The translations under genes were made by a program, and so were the position numbers. A stretch of DNA of 64,000 bases. Source: Planctomycetota bacterium (GTDB lineage: Bacteria > Planctomycetota > UBA1135). This document shows positions 8,570 to 16,620 of this stretch, piece after piece. Below the pieces are notes generated by a model. The model made no database searches, was not told the origin of the DNA, and saw only the letters and a list, made by a program, of their open reading frames with translations. How positions within the stretch are numbered: position 1 is the first letter of the stretch; every line of letters begins with the position of its first letter. The stretch is taken from assembly GCA_024275135.1 (NCBI GenBank), contig JAJRZS010000008.1:1-64000 (forward strand). Reading direction: 5' to 3'.

Positions 8570-9996
8570 GTAGCGACTTCAAAAATTCCGAAGACGAACT
8601 GCACGATACGCGAGCCCGCATTCGCAAGTCTTCGCATACTCGCCCCTTATTAAGGAGGGCAAGCACATCTGGAGATCCGGCACCTGCCGCTAACCGCTAC
8701 ACCCCCAACCTTCGTAGCGGGGTCCCCACCAGCGCCGTTGATTACCAAACCATCAAAGCTGAGCTGCAAGAGCGCCTACTCAAAGACATTGGCGACAAAA
8801 GTTTGCTTGGAGCAGACGAAGCCCAAGTTTCGGCTGCGGTAGAGCAATTTGTTGAAGATGTGCTCAGCCGGGAAGATCTCCCTCTCAACACAGCGGAGCG
8901 CAACCGTTTACGCTCGGAGTTAACAGAAGAAACTTTAGGTTTGGGCCCATTAGCACCATTGATGGCCGACCCTGCGGTATCCGATATTTTGGTCAACGGA
9001 CCAGAGAAAATTTATGTTGAGCGCTTTGGCCGCCTAGAAGCAACCAATGTCCGTTTCCGTGATGACGATCACATTCAACGCGTAGTAGAGCGGATTGCCC
9101 GTTGGATTGGACGGCGCATTGACCTCGCCTCTCCCATGCTCGACGCCCGCCTTCCTGATGGCAGCCGTGTCAACGCGACTTTGCCCCCCATCTCCATTGA
9201 CGGCCCAACTATTTCCATTCGTCGCTTCGGCACCCGCCGCTTGCATGCACAGGATTTGGAACGGCTCGGCTCTGCCTCTATGGAAATCATGAATTTGTTG
9301 GCCGCTTGTGTCTTAGGCCGTCGCAATATTTTGGTTTCCGGCGGCACTGGCGCTGGTAAATCTACTTTGCTTGGCGCAATCGCCGAAGCTATTCCCAACG
9401 AGCAACGCATTATCACCATTGAAGATATTGCCGAATTGATTCTCGACCAGGAGCACGTAGTGCGGTTGGAAACCCGCCCACCAAATAACGAAGGAATGGG
9501 TCGCGTCACGGCACGAGACTTACTCATCAACTCTTTGCGCATGCGTCCTGATCGCATCATCGTTGGAGAAGTTAGGGGCGGGGAAGCCCTTGACATGCTG
9601 CAAGCCCTGAACACTGGCCATGATGGCGGTATGTCGACCATCCACGCAAACTCCCCACGTGACGCCCTATCCCGTTTGGAAACCATGGTGCTGATGGCCG
9701 GAGTGGAATTGCCTTCGCAAGCAATCCGTGAACAAATCGTTTCTGCCCTCGACATCATCGTGCATGTACGAAGATTCGAAGATGGAGTACGCCGCATTGA
9801 AAGTGTTTCCGAACTCGTCGGTCTGGAAGGACGCACTCCTCTGCTGCAAGAGATTTTCACCTTCAAGCGTGTCGGCAAAAAAGGCCGCTCGGTAGTTGGC
9901 ACCTTTGAGGCAACGGGCATCGTGCCTCGTTTTCATCAAGAATTGATTGCCCGCGGCATCGACATTCCCATGGACATCTTCCGCAAACACAATTAA
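8566..9996 (+). CDS. cpaF: Tad secretion ATPase CpaF/TadA
   Basis: This is the type II/IV secretion-family hexameric ATPase that powers Flp pilus extension and retraction at the inner-membrane face. The Walker A motif GGTGAGKSTLLGAIAEAIP is at about residue 262. The Asp box (TIEDIAELIL), Walker B (RIIVGEVRGGEALDML) and His box (GHDGGMSTIHANS) are all intact. The N-terminal domain carries the LVNGPEKIYVERFGRL segment typical of CpaF. The 476-residue length is normal. The start overlaps cpaE (ATGA). Confidence 0.96.
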   Translation: MSSDFKNSEDELHDTRARIRKSSHTRPLLRRASTSGDPAPAANRYTPNLRSGVPTSAVDYQTIKAELQERLLKDIGDKSLLGADEAQVSAAVEQFVEDVLSREDLPLNTAERNRLRSELTEETLGLGPLAPLMADPAVSDILVNGPEKIYVERFGRLEATNVRFRDDDHIQRVVERIARWIGRRIDLASPMLDARLPDGSRVNATLPPISIDGPTISIRRFGTRRLHAQDLERLGSASMEIMNLLAACVLGRRNILVSGGTGAGKSTLLGAIAEAIPNEQRIITIEDIAELILDQEHVVRLETRPPNNEGMGRVTARDLLINSLRMRPDRIIVGEVRGGEALDMLQALNTGHDGGMSTIHANSPRDALSRLETMVLMAGVELPSQAIREQIVSALDIIVHVRRFEDGVRRIESVSELVGLEGRTPLLQEIFTFKRVGKKGRSVVGTFEATGIVPRFHQELIARGIDIPMDIFRKHN

Positions 9997-9998
9997 GC

Positions 9999-10862
9999 AT
10001 GGAACGCATCTTCTTGGGTATCGGTTTTCTGCTGCTCGTTGTGATGGTGGCCATCGTTTGGCGGCGAGTATTCCTAAGCCGTTACGCAATTGAGCGCGCA
10101 GATGACCGCCGCGCCAAAGCCCAAAAGCCAAAGACTGTAGTTCGCACCGTGCGTCCGCTTGGCTTTTTGATTCCACGGCCGTGGATTTCTTGGGTTTTTG
10201 GCATCACCGTAATCTTGATTTTGCGCTGGGTCACTGACTTCCCGCAAGCCCTTTGCATGGCCCTCGGTATCACACCAGCAGTGATTCTCCACTTGAGCCT
10301 TGGGGTTTATCGTGCCCGACGTGCACAGAAACTTGAGTTGCAACTCGTGGAATCCTTGGACTTGGCCATCTCCGCATTACGAGCCGGCACGAGTTCCATG
10401 GAAGCCATTTCGGCATCCGCCCGGGAAACCGGAAATCCCTTGCAAATGGTATTAAGCGAATTCTCTGGGCGCGTGGAATTAGGCGATGATCCCCAATCGG
10501 CCCTTGATGATCTCCAAGCCCGGGTACCCTTGGAATCTTTCCGCCTCTTTGCTTCGGCTCTATCTGTGCACTGGGAAACTGGTGGCAGTCTGGGCCCCAC
10601 TTTGGTAGGTGTTGGTCGCACCATTCGTGACCGCGTGGAATTGGGTCGCCGTATCCGCGGACAAGCAGCTCAAGTCTTTTCCTCCGTGATTGCCATGTTT
10701 GCACTCACCTACTTCCTGGGTGCCTTAGTTTGGCGCGCGCACCCAGAGCAAATGGAAGGGCTGATTACTTCCGAAGTTGGCAACATGATTCTTTCCCTTT
10801 GCATGATTCTGCAAGCAGCAGGCGTGCTTTGGATTCACCGCATGAGCAGGATTCGCTTTTAA
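9999..10862 (+). CDS. tadB: Tad inner-membrane platform protein TadB
   Basis: The protein has membrane helices at about residues 2-22, 60-95 and 225-285. They surround a GspF-type cytoplasmic domain (LVESLDLAISALRAGTSSME ... SGRVELGDDPQSALDDL ... RTIRDRVELGRRI). The domain recurs in TadC, and the two proteins together form the platform on which the CpaF ATPase works. The gene begins two bases after the cpaF stop. The length of 287 residues is typical. Confidence 0.9.
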   Translation: MERIFLGIGFLLLVVMVAIVWRRVFLSRYAIERADDRRAKAQKPKTVVRTVRPLGFLIPRPWISWVFGITVILILRWVTDFPQALCMALGITPAVILHLSLGVYRARRAQKLELQLVESLDLAISALRAGTSSMEAISASARETGNPLQMVLSEFSGRVELGDDPQSALDDLQARVPLESFRLFASALSVHWETGGSLGPTLVGVGRTIRDRVELGRRIRGQAAQVFSSVIAMFALTYFLGALVWRAHPEQMEGLITSEVGNMILSLCMILQAAGVLWIHRMSRIRF

Positions 10863-10867
10863 TCGCC

Positions 10868-11782
10868 ATGGATCGTTTTCTCCTCCTCTTGTTCTGGGTC
10901 ATTCTGATGACGGTCGTCATCCGCTCCACCCTGCGTATTTCCCTTGCTGGCCGAGCCAAACGCAGTTTACGCCAACGTTATGAAGATCAAGAAGCACTGA
11001 GCCTTGGCAAGGGGCTTGATGGAATTCTCGGCCGCTGGTTACGCCGCGCCGGTTATCTCGACCCTCGCTCGATTCGCATTTTTCAAGGGGCCGTAATTGC
11101 GAGCTTCATGATTGGCGTGACTGCGTTTGTACTTCTACGGCGTTCCGATCTTTTCGAAACTGGCATTATCAATGCTCAAGGCATCCCTGGTGGTGTCGGT
11201 GACTTGGCTATGCCGGCCTTGCTCGCCGGTCCATGGATTGTTTTGGTTCTTTTTCTGGCTGCACCCTGGCTGGTGGTTCGCGCTGCCCGACGCAACCGCG
11301 TTACTTCTATTGAAATGGATTTACCCATCGCCTTGGAACTTTTAGCCACTATGGCAGAAGCTGGATTAGGTTTTGATGCCGCTATGGATCGCGTTTTGAA
11401 CTCCAATCTAGAGCGTCGGCCATTGGGCATGGAATTACGTTTTTTTCAACAAGAAAACCGCTCCGGCGTGCCACGCATCCGCACTTTCCGCAACCTTGCT
11501 GCACGCACGGCTACACCTTCCGTTTCCTCCTTTGTTTCTGCTATGGTACAAGCAGAGCAATCCGGCGCTGGCATTTCCAGCGTCCTGCGCATGCAATCCG
11601 ATGACCTGCGCAACAAACGCAAGGAAAATGCCTTGCGCATGGCCGAAACCCTTCCGGTCAAACTCTCTTTCCCCCTGGTGATTTGTTTCCTGCCCGGCAT
11701 CTTCTTCGTAACCATGGGCCCAGCATTTCACCAATTCTTCGAGATGGCGGACACCATGGTCCGCGGAGAACAACTTCCATGA
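10868..11782 (+). CDS. tadC: Tad inner-membrane platform protein TadC
   Basis: This is the partner of TadB, with the same GspF-type domain (DLPIALELLATMAEAGLGFDAA ... AMVQAEQSGAGISSVLRMQSDDLR) between hydrophobic segments. The C-terminal helix VKLSFPLVICFLPGIFFVTMGPAF is characteristic. The open frame runs back into tadB, but the ATG at 10868, five bases after the tadB stop, gives a 304-residue protein beginning with a membrane helix (MDRFLLLLFWVILMTVVI). The stop overlaps the tadD start (ATGA). Confidence 0.9.
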   Translation: MDRFLLLLFWVILMTVVIRSTLRISLAGRAKRSLRQRYEDQEALSLGKGLDGILGRWLRRAGYLDPRSIRIFQGAVIASFMIGVTAFVLLRRSDLFETGIINAQGIPGGVGDLAMPALLAGPWIVLVLFLAAPWLVVRAARRNRVTSIEMDLPIALELLATMAEAGLGFDAAMDRVLNSNLERRPLGMELRFFQQENRSGVPRIRTFRNLAARTATPSVSSFVSAMVQAEQSGAGISSVLRMQSDDLRNKRKENALRMAETLPVKLSFPLVICFLPGIFFVTMGPAFHQFFEMADTMVRGEQLP

Positions 11783-12450
11783 AGCCTTACCTCCCTCTAC
11801 TTTTCTCCCTCCTTTGCGTGCTGAGTCCTGCAACCACTTCTTGCTCGGCTCTCTACGATTTTGAGGAAATTCATCCCACCGGGAATCCCCAAACCTATTT
11901 GGATGAAATCCTGGAAGATTGGGAGGAGCTTCTCGTGGACAACCCTGAATTACTACGCACACGGTTGTCGAACTTGTCCACATCCTTCCCCAATCACGTT
12001 CCTACCATGTACGCGAATGGTCGCCTAGCTTTCCTAACCGGAAGACAGGACGAAGCCCAAAGATGGTTTGATGCCGTGCTCACACGTGATGCAAAGAACG
12101 CATCAGCCGCTGCCATGCGCGCACGCATTGCTCTGCAGGAAGGCAACTCGCAATATGCGGAGCAGCTCCTCAAAAATTCCATTCGCTTAGTGCCAGATTC
12201 TTCCGTTCTCCACGAATCCTTGGCCGCAGTTTATTTTTCGTCCTACGAATTCGCCAAAGCTCGTGCTGAAATTGATCTCGCAGAAAACCTGGGAGCTCCA
12301 ACTTGGCGCACGGCCTTCCATCGAGGTCTTATTCTGGAAATGCAGGACAACGAGATGGCCGCAGCCATGTGGTACGAAGCCGCTTTGCGTCAACGCCCGG
12401 ATTTCCCCGAAGCCACCCAACGTTTGGCCGGCATGCTGGCCATTGACTAA
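11779..12450 (+). CDS. tadD: Tad pilus TPR protein TadD (lipoprotein)
   Basis: The 223-residue product begins with a signal sequence and a likely lipobox (LSPATTSC). Repeated tetratricopeptide helices follow (PTMYANGRLAFLTGRQDEAQRW, ASAAAMRARIALQEGNSQYAEQL, STVLHESLAAVYFSS-type repeats). TadD-type lipoproteins help the secretin assemble. It is the last gene of the operon and its start overlaps tadC. The open frame could extend about 32 codons upstream, but the signal peptide begins at the ATG at 11779. Confidence 0.85.
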   Translation: MKPYLPLLFSLLCVLSPATTSCSALYDFEEIHPTGNPQTYLDEILEDWEELLVDNPELLRTRLSNLSTSFPNHVPTMYANGRLAFLTGRQDEAQRWFDAVLTRDAKNASAAAMRARIALQEGNSQYAEQLLKNSIRLVPDSSVLHESLAAVYFSSYEFAKARAEIDLAENLGAPTWRTAFHRGLILEMQDNEMAAAMWYEAALRQRPDFPEATQRLAGMLAID

Positions 12451-12549
12451 GCAGAGTTCCATTCTCTGCTCAAATCGGTTCACTGAGAAGTAGATCTTTT
12501 ACGTCCTTACCGTGGGGGTTGTGGCGTAACGGACCCTCGCTTCTCAGTG
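12450..12549 (+). terminator. Hairpins ending the Tad operon, facing the amidohydrolase gene
   Basis: AGCAGAG (12450-12456) and CTCTGCT (12464-12470) form a short hairpin just after the tadD stop. A second, longer pair, CACTGAGAAG (12481-12490) with CTTCTCAGTG (12540-12549), encloses a GC-rich loop of 49 bases and overlaps the last codons of the convergent amidohydrolase gene. Neither has a proper T tract, so this is an unusual bidirectional boundary rather than a textbook terminator. Confidence 0.45.
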
Positions 12550-14226
12550 GGCCTTTTCCTTTTTCCAAACCACTTGCCCAGCAAAAATAGTGAGTTCGGG
12601 GAAACAGGTGTCCCATTCACTCTGCGGAACCATCATCAAATCTCGAGAAAATACAACCAAGTCGGCGCGGAAACCGGGGGCAAGTTGGCCTAAATCATGC
12701 TCGCGGAAGGATGCAATGGCTGGCCAGGTGGTCAACATTTGCAAAGCCTCTTCGCGACTCATCTTTTGCTGTGGGTAGCATCCGCCATCGGGTTCGCCAG
12801 CAAGGTTTTTCCGTGTGCAAGCTGCGGCAAATTCAGCAACCACATCCAATTGCTCCACAGGAGCATCAGAACCACCGGGAATTATGCATCCACGGTCAAG
12901 CAAACTACGCCAAGCATAGGCGCCAAGGATGCGCTGTGGCCCCAATCGCTGTTCCGCCCAATCCATGTCGCTGGTTTGGTGCTGGGTCTGCATGGAAGGA
13001 ATCACGCCGAGCCGGAAAAAGCGCGGGATGTCATCGGGGTGAATCACCTGGGCATGCTCGATGCGGAATCGATGCTTATGCAGTCGCTCTTGGACAACAG
13101 CAGATGCCGCTTGATAAGCATCCAATGTTTGTCGCACAGCTCGGTCGCCGATTGCATGCACACAAAGCTGAAATCCTTTTTCTAAGCATTGTTCTGCAGC
13201 TGTTTGCAACTCCTCAATCGTATTTAGAATCAGCCCCCGTTGCTTGAGGTCGTCGGAATAAGGTTCCAACAAAGCCGCACCCCTGGACCCTAATGCCCCA
13301 TCAGCATATAGCTTGACAGCACGCAGGACTAGGATGCCGTTACCACACACATCTTCTAATGGCCCTCGTTGAAAACATTGATTCAACCACGCAGAATCAG
13401 CACCCTCCACCATTTCATGAAGGCGTAACTGCAATGTATTTTCGCGGCACATTTTCTCCAGCACGCGGAAAACTTCCGCACTCACTCCAGCATCATGAAA
13501 CTGGGTAATACCCTGTCGATGCAAGGCTCCCTGCGCCGCCAGAATGGCATGCTCAATGGCTTCCGGAGTGTCCTTGGGGATGGCGTCATCGAATAAAGCC
13601 TCCGCCTGGTCTTGAAAAATTCCACTCAACTCGCCGTTGGCAAGTTTGCCAATACGGCCTCCTTCCGGTTCGAGAGTTTGTTGAGTTAATCCAGCTGCAT
13701 CCATCGCTGCCGCATTAGCCAACAACATATGGCCATCCACACGCTCCAGCAAAACCGGCCGCTGTGGAACTAAAGAGCTGAGCGGGCGATGGTCTGGAAA
13801 TTCAGGCTCAGGCCAATCATTTTGATCCCAACCTCGAGCCAGCAACCAAGCCCCAGCCGGCAATTCTTGGTCGCGCTTTGCCACCAAAGCCAAAACCTCC
13901 TGAAAGGACCGAGTGCCGCTGAGATCCAACCGCGAAACAGCTTGCCCAATTCCAAGCAAATGGGCATGGGAATCCGCAAAGCCTGGGTAGACCGCGCGGC
14001 CCTGCAAAGCGATGGCCTCGGTTTTTGGACCAGCAAGAGCCATAATTTGTTCGCTAGAGCCTATGGCTAGAACCCGCCCCTCTTCCAAAGCAATGGCTTC
14101 CACCACTCCCGCGCGACTTTGGGTGTAAATACGCCCACCATAGAGAATCAACTGAGGATGCGGCCCAGGCGGTGGAGTAGGCGCACAAGCAAACAACAAC
14201 ACCAAGATTAGCACCAAAGATTTCAT
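12544..14226 (-). CDS. Exported amidohydrolase, YtcJ family
   Basis: This is a metal-dependent hydrolase of amidohydrolase family 3 (560 residues) whose substrate cannot be told from sequence. The N-terminus is a lipoprotein signal (LILVLLFACAP), so it acts outside the cytoplasm. Metal-site motifs are in order: GFADSHAHLLG at about residue 83, VHAIGDRAVRQTLDAY at about 360, RIEHAQVIHPDDIPRF at about 385 and GGSDAPVE near 458. The C-terminal segment LAPGFRADLVVFSRD closes the beta-sandwich domain. It follows the lysine-dehydrogenase-like gene by three bases on the same strand, so it is probably cotranscribed with it. Confidence 0.88.
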   Translation of the reverse strand: MKSLVLILVLLFACAPTPPPGPHPQLILYGGRIYTQSRAGVVEAIALEEGRVLAIGSSEQIMALAGPKTEAIALQGRAVYPGFADSHAHLLGIGQAVSRLDLSGTRSFQEVLALVAKRDQELPAGAWLLARGWDQNDWPEPEFPDHRPLSSLVPQRPVLLERVDGHMLLANAAAMDAAGLTQQTLEPEGGRIGKLANGELSGIFQDQAEALFDDAIPKDTPEAIEHAILAAQGALHRQGITQFHDAGVSAEVFRVLEKMCRENTLQLRLHEMVEGADSAWLNQCFQRGPLEDVCGNGILVLRAVKLYADGALGSRGAALLEPYSDDLKQRGLILNTIEELQTAAEQCLEKGFQLCVHAIGDRAVRQTLDAYQAASAVVQERLHKHRFRIEHAQVIHPDDIPRFFRLGVIPSMQTQHQTSDMDWAEQRLGPQRILGAYAWRSLLDRGCIIPGGSDAPVEQLDVVAEFAAACTRKNLAGEPDGGCYPQQKMSREEALQMLTTWPAIASFREHDLGQLAPGFRADLVVFSRDLMMVPQSEWDTCFPELTIFAGQVVWKKEKAH

Positions 14227-14229
14227 GGT

Positions 14230-15360
14230 CTAATGGAGGATTTGGTGATTCAGGGTCACCCCTCTCGCCTGTAAATGGGAGAGGATTCGGGAAAAAACGG
14301 ACGCATTGCCACCAACAATCTCTCCTGTGGCCACGCCGGCCTGATTCCAATCCTCATCCAGCAAACAATCGACCATGCCCGTGCATGTGTAACCGGTCGT
14401 GCGTGACATGGATGCGGTTTTGGTTTGGATATCAAAAGTGTCGTGCAAATGCCAGACATGACGCACCGGAACTCCCTGCTCCAATCCCTCCACCGTAACC
14501 CTCATAACGGTGATTTCTTCTTCCTCGGGCTGCAGCTTCCACTGATGAAAAAGGATGGCGGAAGTGACTTGCCGAGGAATGAGTTGCTGCCCATCTACCA
14601 CAACTGGTTCTTCGGCCAAAAATCCACTTTCGCGCAAGGCCCAAATTAAGTCGCGGTGGCCCGGATAACGCAAGGTTTTCTCACACATATCTGGAACATG
14701 GGACATGGTGCGCAACAAGGAGCGCAGCCCATCGGTATTAAAGGCTTCCAAAGTACCCACCCCAGAAAAATCCACCATTTCTGGTTCGGACAGAGCTGGC
14801 ATCACCACTTCCTTACCCCCACGCATCAAACGCGCAGGACGCAAATATTCTTCAATAACATCCATCGGTGAGAATGGGGCCTTGTATTGCCAGGGCAAAT
14901 CACGCTGCTTGGGCAAACCGCCAACCAAACACTCGAAACGCCTCACTTCCATCTGTGCGTCATGGTGGCCGAAAATAAGATTATCAAGCCCCGGTGCAAC
15001 ACCGATATCACAAACCACGACTGCTCCGTTTGCTTTGGCCAGGTAATCCAAATCCAAGGCTTCTTCGGGGAAAAAACTGATGTCGGCAACGGTTGTTCCA
15101 ATCTCTATCAAATGCTGCAAGGTGGAATATCCCAAAAACCCGGGAACCGCACAGACAACCAAATCGGCAGTCTTGGCCAGGCGCTGCAACTCATCGGTGG
15201 AGGTAACATCCAGGCATTGGGTTTGAATGTTGGCCGCACCTTCCAACCGTTGCAATGAGGAAGGAGAGGCATCTGTTGCCAACACCTGATGGCGCGCTGC
15301 CAAATCCAAGGAAATGGCGCTGCCAACCATGCCCGAGCCTAACACTAAAATCTTTGCCAT
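14230..15360 (-). CDS. Saccharopine/lysine-6-dehydrogenase family oxidoreductase
   Basis: The N-terminus MAKILVLGSGMVGSAISLDLA is a Rossmann dinucleotide fold. The body matches the saccharopine dehydrogenase-like family. Segments such as VVCAVPGFLGYSTLQHLIEIG, CDIGVAPGLDNLIFG and ETLRYPGH-type ...KTLRYPGHRDLIW are typical of lysine 6-dehydrogenase, which oxidises L-lysine to piperideine-6-carboxylate. At 376 residues the length agrees. The gene lies between hutI and the amidohydrolase on the same strand, which fits amino-acid breakdown. A carboxyspermidine-dehydrogenase relative is less likely. The TAAAAT box six bases upstream suggests its own leaderless transcript. Confidence 0.75.
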   Translation of the reverse strand: MAKILVLGSGMVGSAISLDLAARHQVLATDASPSSLQRLEGAANIQTQCLDVTSTDELQRLAKTADLVVCAVPGFLGYSTLQHLIEIGTTVADISFFPEEALDLDYLAKANGAVVVCDIGVAPGLDNLIFGHHDAQMEVRRFECLVGGLPKQRDLPWQYKAPFSPMDVIEEYLRPARLMRGGKEVVMPALSEPEMVDFSGVGTLEAFNTDGLRSLLRTMSHVPDMCEKTLRYPGHRDLIWALRESGFLAEEPVVVDGQQLIPRQVTSAILFHQWKLQPEEEEITVMRVTVEGLEQGVPVRHVWHLHDTFDIQTKTASMSRTTGYTCTGMVDCLLDEDWNQAGVATGEIVGGNASVFSRILSHLQARGVTLNHQILH

Positions 15361-15366
15361 GGGAGG

Positions 15367-15372
15367 ATTTTA
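15367..15372 (-). promoter_or_regulatory. Leaderless -10 box for the lysine-dehydrogenase-like gene
   Basis: On the minus strand TAAAAT is followed by six bases (CCTCCC) and the ATG at 15360. This spacing would start transcription on or next to the start codon. Confidence 0.55.
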
Positions 15373-15387
15373 GCTGTGCGGCGAAGC

Positions 15388-16608
15388 CTACGAGGAGCAA
15401 GCGAGAGGCTCTCCGCCGATGACCATTGCTCGTACAGGGTTTTCCCCAAATGCGTAACCAAAGTGAAAAAGATCAGGGAGATCCAGTATCAGCAAATCAG
15501 CATCAGCCCCTGGGCGTAAATGCCCTTTTTGTGACCAGCCCAAACTCTTAGCAGCACCCTCGGTCATTCCCCACAAAGCCTCTTCTGCGGTAAGATTCAG
15601 CCGTATGCGGGCAAAATGAGCAGCCTCGGGCAAACTGGGCGTGTAGCTGGAGCCGGGGTTGAAGTCGGTGGCAACAAAATAGGGTACTCCGGCCTGCAAA
15701 AGTTTCCGCGCTGGTGCATCTTGCTTTTGTCGCAGAAAATGGGGCACGGTAGGCAATAGACCGGCAAAGGTTTGACCACTAAGAGCCAAAGCCTCGAGCC
15801 CAGAATCGCTGAGTGCTTCTAGGTGATCCACGGATTGCGCACCCAATTCCACAGCCATTTGCACCCCACCCAATTCATGAAACTGGTCGGCGTGAATGCG
15901 CAATTGCAATCCATGCTCCAGAGCGCAGGTTGCAAAGCGACGTGCCTGCACCAGGGAAAAGGCGCCCTCTTCAATGAAGACGTCAGCGGCTTGGGCGATT
16001 CCCTGCTCCACCACTGCCGGCAGCATTTCTTTACATAAAAGGTCGACATAGTCCTCCGGCTGCTCTCGATACTCTTGCGGAATCATATGGCCGCCCAAAA
16101 AAGTGGCCGACACTTGCATTCCCTCTTCGTCGGCGGCGGCTTGGATTGCCTTCAGTGAAGCCAGCTCCGACTCTACAGACAAACCATAACCTGATTTTGC
16201 TTCTAGGGCGGTAGTTCCATGCTGTCGCATGCCCTGGAAATGCCGACGCACATGAAATAGCAACTCCTCAGCCGAGGCCGCACGCACATGACGCACGCTT
16301 GACAAAATACCACCACCACGCTGCGCGATTTCAAGGTAGTCCACTCCCTGCGCACGCCAATCAAATTCTTCGGCACGCCCAACCACAAAAACAGGGTGGG
16401 TATGCGCATCAATCAAGCCAGGCACCACCAAGCCACCATGGGCATCCATAGTTTGCTTTGGTTTCCAGTTGGCAAGGATTTCTCGGGAATCCCCCAGAGC
16501 AACCACTTTGCCATCCTTCGCCGCTAAGGCCGTGTAGGTTTGGTTATCCGCACTCCAATCCACAATGGCCGCAGCATTGTGTACAAGCAGCTGGCAAGAT
16601 TCGGCCAT
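15388..16608 (-). CDS. hutI: Imidazolonepropionase HutI
   Basis: HutI hydrolyses imidazolone-5-propionate to formiminoglutamate, the third step of histidine breakdown, in the cytoplasm. Family motifs are clear: PGLIDAHTHPVF (first metal histidines, about residue 68), KSGYGLSVESEL, FLGGHMIPQEY, LRIHADQFHELGG, SVDHLEAL and ATDFNPGSSYTPSLP. The 406-residue length is normal. No hutH, hutU or hutG lies in the window, so the other steps are encoded elsewhere. The start codon is six bases after a TAGAAT box that overlaps the stop codon of the upstream beta-helix gene. Confidence 0.95.
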   Translation of the reverse strand: MAESCQLLVHNAAAIVDWSADNQTYTALAAKDGKVVALGDSREILANWKPKQTMDAHGGLVVPGLIDAHTHPVFVVGRAEEFDWRAQGVDYLEIAQRGGGILSSVRHVRAASAEELLFHVRRHFQGMRQHGTTALEAKSGYGLSVESELASLKAIQAAADEEGMQVSATFLGGHMIPQEYREQPEDYVDLLCKEMLPAVVEQGIAQAADVFIEEGAFSLVQARRFATCALEHGLQLRIHADQFHELGGVQMAVELGAQSVDHLEALSDSGLEALALSGQTFAGLLPTVPHFLRQKQDAPARKLLQAGVPYFVATDFNPGSSYTPSLPEAAHFARIRLNLTAEEALWGMTEGAAKSLGWSQKGHLRPGADADLLILDLPDLFHFGYAFGENPVRAMVIGGEPLACSS

Positions 16609-16614
16609 CAGCTC

Positions 16615-16620
16615 ATTCTA
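16615..16620 (-). promoter_or_regulatory. Leaderless -10 box for hutI, overlapping a stop codon
   Basis: On the minus strand TAGAAT is followed by six bases (GAGCTG) and the hutI ATG. The TAG of the box is also the stop codon of the beta-helix gene (16618-16620). Confidence 0.6.

Noticed and set aside
9075-9920. Open frame of 281 codons antisense to cpaF
   Set aside because: Its composition (Ser, Arg, Met rich) is that of an antisense shadow, and cpaF is unmistakable.
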